This document shows, piece by piece, positions 5,775 through 10,124 of a stretch of 10,124 nucleotides of DNA. Numbering within the stretch: the stretch's first letter is position 1; each line of letters begins with the position of its first letter. The notes under the pieces were generated by a model that was given only the letters and a program-made list of their open reading frames with translations, was not told the DNA's origin and ran no database searches. The stretch is from Candidatus Nitrosomarinus sp. (GTDB taxonomy: Archaea > Thermoproteota > Nitrososphaeria > Nitrososphaerales > Nitrosopumilaceae). Made by a program: the position numbers and the translations under genes. Where the stretch lies: NCBI GenBank assembly GCA_003702465.1, contig REGF01000035.1, forward strand, positions 1-10,124, given 5' to 3'.

Positions 5775-6070
5775 AAGATGATAAACATCATAACTATACC
5801 GTAGATTGCGATTGATTCGACCATACCTACGAAGATGAATACCTTTGATTGCAATGCTGGATTCTCACTGATTACTGCAAGACCTGCTGCACCGACTTGA
5901 CCTAAGCCAATACCTGCACCAAATGCTGCAAGACCAAATGCTAAACCTGCACCCAGAATTTTTAATGATCCATCACTGGATGCACCATCTTCTTGTGCAT
6001 ATGCTACACCAGTTGATCCAATAACTGAGATTACTGCTGCTGCCAAAAGTAACATGACAATAGTTTTCAT
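5765..6070 (-). CDS. atpK: A-type ATP synthase subunit K (rotor ring proteolipid)
   Basis: The membrane subunit that forms the ion-translocating ring of the archaeal A1AO ATP synthase. The 101-aa protein starts with a hydrophobic, signal-like leader (residues 1-25, ending VAYAQ) and then has a hairpin of two membrane helices: Gly/Ala-rich helix 1 (about 35-66, GAGIGLGQVG) and helix 2 (about 76-99). Glu85 in VESIAIYG is the ion-carrying carboxylate. Gln58, Ser86 and Tyr90 occupy places used for Na+ coordination in sodium-type rings, but the Thr of the Na+ signature is Ile87, so the coupling ion is not settled. ATG at 6070 is preceded at about 29 nt by TTTAAATA, suggesting its own leaderless promoter behind the rest of the operon. 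Length and single-hairpin form are normal for an archaeal K. Confidence 0.93.
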   Translation of the reverse strand: MKTIVMLLLAAAVISVIGSTGVAYAQEDGASSDGSLKILGAGLAFGLAAFGAGIGLGQVGAAGLAVISENPALQSKVFIFVGMVESIAIYGIVMMFIILGQ

Positions 6071-6095
6071 TGTAATTTGGACTCGATAAGTTCCT

Positions 6096-6103
6096 TATTT
6101 AAA
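6096..6103 (-). promoter_or_regulatory. TATA box for atpK
   Basis: The minus strand reads TTTAAATA, centred about 29 nt before the atpK ATG at 6070. It lies in the 51-bp spacer after the small gene, the only real gap in an otherwise overlapping operon. It could give extra atpK mRNA for the multi-copy ring while readthrough from upstream continues. Confidence 0.5.
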
Positions 6104-6121
6104 TCATGATAAGAATTTGAA

Positions 6122-6253
6122 TTAAATTTTTGATAAGGTTTTCTTTTTGAAATCAGAGAGATCATCTTTGATCGATTTTGAAAAACTTTCTTTATCTTGA
6201 TCTAAAGTTTTCTTGGAATTTTCAATTAATTTTTTTATTTCTTCTTTAGCCAT
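6122..6253 (-). CDS. Small Lys-rich helical protein (43 aa) in the ATP synthase operon
   Basis: A short gene translated as MAKEEIKKLIENSKKTLDQ, then DKESFSKSIKDDLSDFKKK and TLSKI before TAA. The ATG lies inside the last codons of the subunit D gene (ATGGCTAA; 8-nt overlap), a typical arrangement for translational coupling, and a GGAG at 6264-6267 sits 10 nt before it. The protein is highly charged, rich in Lys (13 of 43), with hydrophobic residues spaced every three to four positions, so it is probably one amphipathic helix or coiled coil. There is no Cys, signal peptide or membrane segment. Position between atpD and atpK suggests an accessory or stalk-associated part of the ATP synthase, but this is inference; it is far shorter than subunit H or F. 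I do not recognise a family. Confidence 0.6.
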   Translation of the reverse strand: MAKEEIKKLIENSKKTLDQDKESFSKSIKDDLSDFKKKTLSKI

Positions 6254-6884
6254 TATCTCTACTCTCCATCTTAGCCTTCACTTTTTTTAACTTTGCGAAT
6301 TCCTCTCTTTCTCTTTCTTCAAGAGTAGCAAGGATGAATCTAATTTTATGTTGATATTGAGGAATAATTACATTTTCTAGAGCGTTTAGCAGTTTTTGTG
6401 TTTTTTCTAATGCTTTTGCAAGGCTAAAAATAGAATTTTCATATTCTGCTGCTTTACAAATTTTTGGCAATAGTTCTTTGATTTGTTTTGCACCTCTATC
6501 TATTGATGAATTGGTATCAGCAAATCCATATGGCATTGATTTTGTATCCTTTTCAGTCACAGATAGTGCAGGAATTTTTACATCTACAACTCTTCTAACA
6601 TTAACATCAACTTCCATTACAGGAGGAGTAGATTCTGCAACTGAATCAACTGTGTTAGTACCTAGAGCTAAATATGCTTCATTGACAGATTGGTAAATAT
6701 CTTGCAAAGGTTCCCAAATTCCACCTCTTGCTTTTGAAGCCTCTTCAATCATTTCTTCAATATTTTTTAACAAAACTTTACGTTTATCATCTAAAATTCC
6801 CTGTACCATTACAGCGACTTGACTTGATTTTTTGTATTTGAAAAGTTCAATTTTTGTAGCAGCAACATTTTGTCCAAATGACAT
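6246..6884 (-). CDS. atpD: A-type ATP synthase subunit D (central rotor shaft)
   Basis: The 212-aa subunit D is the central coiled-coil shaft turning inside the A3B3 head. The N-terminal helix (ATKIELFKYKKSSQVA, then a KRKVLLKNI segment) and the C-terminal helix (about 150-205, EKTQKLLNALENVIIPQY and EEREREEFAKLKKVK) form the antiparallel coiled coil, with a variable globular middle (about 75-140). NVIIPQY followed by a few residues and I-RFI is the well-known conserved stretch of this family. ATG at 6884 comes 5 nt after the atpB stop, and its own stop overlaps the start of the 43-aa gene, so it is embedded in the operon. Length is normal and all regions are present. Confidence 0.93.
   Translation of the reverse strand: MSFGQNVAATKIELFKYKKSSQVAVMVQGILDDKRKVLLKNIEEMIEEASKARGGIWEPLQDIYQSVNEAYLALGTNTVDSVAESTPPVMEVDVNVRRVVDVKIPALSVTEKDTKSMPYGFADTNSSIDRGAKQIKELLPKICKAAEYENSIFSLAKALEKTQKLLNALENVIIPQYQHKIRFILATLEEREREEFAKLKKVKAKMESRDNG
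6264..6267 (-). promoter_or_regulatory. Shine-Dalgarno for the 43-aa gene
   Basis: GGAG on the minus strand, 10 nt before the ATG at 6253 and within the atpD coding sequence. It supports real translation of the short overlapping gene. Confidence 0.4.
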
Positions 6885-6889
6885 TTTTG

Positions 6890-8275
6890 TTACTCGCCCT
6901 GATAATACTGATCTACGAATTTATCTTTAATCTTGGTAATTTCATTTCTTGGGAGTTTAGATACAATCTTCCACAAAATTGCTAGTGTTTCTTCAATTGT
7001 TCTGTTCTCATCAGTTGCTTGTGAGAGGAATTCTTTTTCAAAGACATCACCAACATCCATGTATTTCAAATCAATTTCAGTTAATCCTGCTTTACCAACA
7101 ATTCCGGCTAATGCTCTGACTTCTTGTGCTCTAGAATATGCATCATAAACTTGGTTTGCAATTTCACTATGATCATCTCTAGTACTTCCTTCACCAATTC
7201 CGTCTTTCATCAATCTACTAAGACTCATCAAAATATTGATTGGTGGATATACTCCTTGTCTGAATAAATCTCTACCAACTACAATTTGACCTTCAGTAAT
7301 GTAACCAGTTAGATCAGGAATAGGGTGAGTAATGTCATCAGATGGCATTGATAAAATTGGAACTTGTGTAACACTTCCTTTCTTACCATTTAATTTTCCT
7401 GCTCTTTCATAAATTGTTGAAAGGTCAGTGTAAAGATAACCAGGATATCCTTTTCTTCCAGGAACTTCTTCTCTTGCTGCACTAATTTCTCTTAATGCTT
7501 CAGCATAGTTTGTCATGTCTGTAAGAATAACTAGAACGTGCATTCCTAATTCAAATGCCAAATACTCTGCAACAGTTAATGCTACACGAGGAGTGATAAT
7601 TCTTTCAATTGCAGGATCATCTGCTGTATTCAAAAATAGAACACTTCTTTTTAGTGCACCAGATTCTTCTAGACTTTTTCTAAAGTATTCTGCTTCACTG
7701 TATTGCACACCAATTGCTGCAAATACTACAGCAAAGTCATCATCAGTACCAACTACTGATGCTTGTCTTGCAATTTGTGCTGCAAGTAAGTTGTGTGACA
7801 TACCAGAACCTGAAAAGATTGGAAGTTTTTGTCCTCTTACAAGAGTAATCAATCCATCAATTACAGATACACCAGTTTGAATGAAATCTTTTGGATATTC
7901 ACGTTGTTCTGGATTCATTGGTTCACCATTAATGTCAATAAAGTTATCAGCAATTGGATCAGGCAATCCATCTTTTGGTCTTCCTAATCCGTCAAAGACT
8001 CTACCCAACACTTCTTTTGATACTGGCATTTCCATAACTTTGCCAACAAATTTTGCATTGGTTGCAGAGATAGATAATCCAGTAGTTCCTTCAAAGACTT
8101 GGACGATTGCTTTACCGTTTCCAACTTCAAGAACTTTTCCTAATCTTCTTTCACCGTCTTTAGTTTCAACTTCTACAAGTTCGTCAAATGCTGCATTTTC
8201 AACATCGTCTACAACAACTAGAGGTCCTTTAATTTCAGCAATTTTGCTGTATTGAACGCCGCCTTCAGTGGTCAA
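6890..8275 (-). CDS. atpB: A-type ATP synthase subunit B (non-catalytic, regulatory head subunit)
   Basis: The 461-aa B subunit alternates with A in the hexameric A3B3 head. Residues about 10-75 form the N-terminal beta-barrel (KIAEIKGPLVVVDDVENAAF), about 80-360 the nucleotide-binding-like core, and the rest the helical C-terminus. Where A has a P-loop, B has FSGSGMSHN (154-162), lacking the Lys-Thr of Walker A, as is normal for this non-catalytic chain. Arg354 in SLSRLMKDG is the likely arginine finger acting on the A-site ATP. The start is a TTG at 8275 whose last two bases are shared with the TGA stop of atpA (TTGA, 4-nt overlap); no ATG or GTG lies nearby, and the following residues fit the family, so reinitiation after atpA is likely. 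Confidence 0.95.
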   Translation of the reverse strand: MTTEGGVQYSKIAEIKGPLVVVDDVENAAFDELVEVETKDGERRLGKVLEVGNGKAIVQVFEGTTGLSISATNAKFVGKVMEMPVSKEVLGRVFDGLGRPKDGLPDPIADNFIDINGEPMNPEQREYPKDFIQTGVSVIDGLITLVRGQKLPIFSGSGMSHNLLAAQIARQASVVGTDDDFAVVFAAIGVQYSEAEYFRKSLEESGALKRSVLFLNTADDPAIERIITPRVALTVAEYLAFELGMHVLVILTDMTNYAEALREISAAREEVPGRKGYPGYLYTDLSTIYERAGKLNGKKGSVTQVPILSMPSDDITHPIPDLTGYITEGQIVVGRDLFRQGVYPPINILMSLSRLMKDGIGEGSTRDDHSEIANQVYDAYSRAQEVRALAGIVGKAGLTEIDLKYMDVGDVFEKEFLSQATDENRTIEETLAILWKIVSKLPRNEITKIKDKFVDQYYQGE

Positions 8276-10050
8276 TTTGTAACTTTCACTCCTGAAATAT
8301 TTTTGAATTGTTCTTTCATATCATTTTCTAATTGATCTAGTTTTGGCATCTCATCATCTTTGATATCCATTCTTGCTTTTAGTATTGATGTAACAACAGG
8401 TAAGTCACGAATTGAAGCAAGTGGTGTTCCTTCCTTAAGTGATTGTTGTCCTTGTTTATAGAAATCAACAACTAATTTCAATAATTTGAATTTTTTTTCT
8501 GGACTACAGTATTTATCAACATCGTCAAATGAGTTTTGTTGAAGTAGACCAATCTTTACCATTCTTGCAATTTCCAAAATGAGTTTTTCTTCATCTGGTA
8601 ATGCATCAGGACCTAAGAGTTTTACAATTTCTTTAAGAGTATCTTCTCTTTGTAAGATTCCATAAGCTTCATTTCTAATTCCAAACCATTCGTCACTAAT
8701 GTTTTCACCCCACCATTTTGCAATATCTCCAAGATAACCAGAATAACTGTTCATCCAGTTAATTGATGGATAGTGTCTAGAGTAAGCAAGTTTTGCATCT
8801 AATGCCCAGAAAGTTTTGATAAATCTCATTGTGTGTGTTGTAACTGGTTCTGTAAAGTCACCACCAGATGGTGAAACAGCACCAATCAAAGTTACAGAAC
8901 CATCACGGTCTGGACTTCCTGCTGCTCTAACACGACCTGCTCTTTCATAAAATTCTGCTAATCTTGATGCAAGATATGATGGATAACCTTCTTCTGCTGG
9001 CATCTCTTCTAATCTACCACTCATCTCTCTGAGTGCTTCTGCCCATCTACTTGTAGAGTCTGCTACAAGTACAACATCTTTACCCATATCTCTGTAATAT
9101 TCTGCAATTGTTACACCAGTGTAGATACTTGCTTCTCTTGCTGCTACTGGCATGTTACTGGTATTTGCAACTAGTACGGTTCTGTCCATGAGTGGTTTTC
9201 CACTACGTGGGTCTTTGAGGTGTGGGAATTCGACAAGTACCTCTGTCATTTCGTTTCCTCTTTCACCACAACCGATGTAAACTACAACTTGGGAATCTGC
9301 CCATTTTGCAATTTGGTGTAATGTAACTGTCTTTCCTGTTCCAAATGCTCCTGGGATTGAACCGGTTCCTCCTTTTGCAATTGGGAAGAATGTGTCAATG
9401 ACACGCTGTCCAGTAAGAAGTGGAACTGTAGGATCGTATCTGTTCTTGTATGGACGTGGTTTTCTAACAGGCCATCTGTGATACATTTTGAGTTCGACAT
9501 TTCCGCCGTCACCCTCAGTTGTTGCTAATACAGTTTCTAAATCATAATCTCCTTCTGATACAATGTTTGCAATTTTTCCACCTTTGTGGTCTGGTGGAAC
9601 CATGATAGAGTGCTCAATAAGATCAGTCTCTTGAACAATACCAATTACATTTCCTGCTGCAACTTCATCGCCATTACTAACTGATGGGACAAAGTGATAC
9701 TTTTTGGTCATGTCTACTGGAGTGGTTGTGATACCTCTTCCGATAAATGAACCAGAAGCTTCTGATAATGCTCTTAGTGGTCTTTGAATTCCATCATAAA
9801 GTTGTCCAATAATTCCAGGACCTAGCAAAACGCTTAGTGGGTTTCCGGTACCAACTACTGGTTCACCTGGTTTTAGTCCACTGGTTGATTCGTATACTTG
9901 AATGAATGCTACATCTCCGGTTAATCTAATTACTTCACCGACTAATTTTGAATCGCCTACAGTTACAGTTTCATACATCTTTGCTTCGGACATACCATCT
10001 GCTCTAACTGCAGGTCCACTTACCCAAACAATTCTACCTTGAGCTGCCAT
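8272..10050 (-). CDS. atpA: A-type ATP synthase subunit A (catalytic)
   Basis: The 592-aa catalytic subunit binds and makes or hydrolyses ATP at the A/B interface. Visible parts in order: N-terminal beta-barrel (GRIVWVSGPAVRADGM), the non-homologous insertion typical of A subunits (about 110-200, with PRPYKNRYDP at its end), P-loop GAFGTGKT (234-241) with Lys240 and Thr241, GERGNE (262-267) carrying the catalytic Glu, LVADSTSRWAEALRE (328-342) with the Walker B Asp, SPSGGDFTEPV (393-403), and a helical C-terminus. Length is normal and no inteins interrupt it. The ATG at 10050 follows the stop of the preceding gene by 1 nt and has an AGGAG 6 nt upstream; the end overlaps atpB by 4 nt. Operon membership is clear. 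Confidence 0.97.
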   Translation of the reverse strand: MAAQGRIVWVSGPAVRADGMSEAKMYETVTVGDSKLVGEVIRLTGDVAFIQVYESTSGLKPGEPVVGTGNPLSVLLGPGIIGQLYDGIQRPLRALSEASGSFIGRGITTTPVDMTKKYHFVPSVSNGDEVAAGNVIGIVQETDLIEHSIMVPPDHKGGKIANIVSEGDYDLETVLATTEGDGGNVELKMYHRWPVRKPRPYKNRYDPTVPLLTGQRVIDTFFPIAKGGTGSIPGAFGTGKTVTLHQIAKWADSQVVVYIGCGERGNEMTEVLVEFPHLKDPRSGKPLMDRTVLVANTSNMPVAAREASIYTGVTIAEYYRDMGKDVVLVADSTSRWAEALREMSGRLEEMPAEEGYPSYLASRLAEFYERAGRVRAAGSPDRDGSVTLIGAVSPSGGDFTEPVTTHTMRFIKTFWALDAKLAYSRHYPSINWMNSYSGYLGDIAKWWGENISDEWFGIRNEAYGILQREDTLKEIVKLLGPDALPDEEKLILEIARMVKIGLLQQNSFDDVDKYCSPEKKFKLLKLVVDFYKQGQQSLKEGTPLASIRDLPVVTSILKARMDIKDDEMPKLDQLENDMKEQFKNISGVKVTN

Positions 10051-10051
10051 C

Positions 10052-10124
10052 TTATTCTCCTACTCCGAATTTGGATGCAATCTCTTTCCTTATTAAAGGC
10101 TTCAGACGTTCAATTCTTGCATCG
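10052..10124 (-). CDS. atpE: Probable A-type ATP synthase subunit E, C-terminal end (runs off the right edge)
   Basis: The last 23 codons of a gene ending 1 nt before atpA are visible: DARIERLKPLIRKEIASKF and then GVGE. The pattern of an Ala-Arg-Ile-Glu-Arg helix followed by a conserved Arg-Lys-Ile-Ala tail resembles the C-terminus of peripheral-stalk subunit E of A/V-type ATPases. Position directly before atpA fits an ATP synthase subunit. Subunit F or C cannot be fully excluded from so short a piece, though their C-termini look different as I recall them. Confidence 0.6.
   Translation of the reverse strand, partial: DARIERLKPLIRKEIASKFGVGE
10057..10061 (-). promoter_or_regulatory. Shine-Dalgarno for atpA
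   Basis: AGGAG on the minus strand, 6 nt before the atpA ATG at 10050 and inside the last codons of the upstream gene. It fixes the atpA start and shows that internal operon genes use Shine-Dalgarno initiation, in contrast to the apparently leaderless single genes in the window. Confidence 0.7.

Noticed and set aside
6933..8255. Plus-strand open frames at 6933-7148, 7515-7880 and 7881-8255
   Set aside because: They are antisense shadows of atpB, rich in Ser/Thr/Pro as expected from reading the opposite strand; no promoter or Shine-Dalgarno supports them.
9282..9512. Minus-strand open frame of 76 codons within atpA
   Set aside because: It lies in another frame of the strongly conserved atpA P-loop region and has no start context or family features.
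1..10124. Mobile elements, CRISPR arrays, tRNA or rRNA genes
   Set aside because: No transposase or integrase-like protein, direct-repeat array or cloverleaf with a CCA-type end was seen on either strand; spacers are short and AT-rich.

Overview
The window looks like chromosomal DNA from a low-GC ammonia-oxidising archaeon of the Nitrosopumilus/Nitrosarchaeum group (Thaumarchaeota/Nitrososphaerota). The grounds are an archaeal A-type ATP synthase operon, an archaeal pyrB/pyrI pair, secreted cupredoxin and beta-sandwich proteins of a kind I know from thaumarchaeal genomes, strongly AT-rich spacers, and TATA boxes about 25-30 nt upstream of start codons, as expected for leaderless mRNAs. The assignment rests on recalled family features, not on a search.

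Left part (1-760): the 5' end of an unrecognised gene runs off the left edge on the minus strand. It diverges from a plus-strand NikR-like ribbon-helix-helix regulator whose metal site differs from classical NikR. A hairpin plus T-tract sits between that regulator and the convergent gene on its right.

Centre-left (748-4243, all minus): a stand-alone Lon N-terminal-domain protein, then two exported proteins. One is a 575-578 aa beta-rich secreted protein, the other a cupredoxin in which Asp replaces the expected Cys copper ligand. Both end in the same 143-residue module: a CFI-box-like motif, a helical stretch and a terminal membrane segment. The copies share a perfectly identical 101-bp block, so the module was duplicated or is being homogenised.

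Centre (4295-5727): the catalytic (pyrB) and regulatory (pyrI) chains of aspartate carbamoyltransferase are encoded head to head, not as an operon. About 41 bp separate them, and two opposed TATA-like boxes appear to be interleaved there.

Right part (5765-10124, all minus): A-type ATP synthase genes read right to left as the tail of subunit E, then A, B, D, a 43-codon gene overlapping the end of D, and finally the membrane rotor subunit K. A, B, D and the small gene are tightly packed (overlaps of 4 and 8 nt, gaps of 1 and 5 nt) and look cotranslated. K sits behind a spacer with its own likely TATA box, which would suit the higher copy number of the rotor ring. No mobile elements, CRISPR arrays or structural RNA genes were seen.
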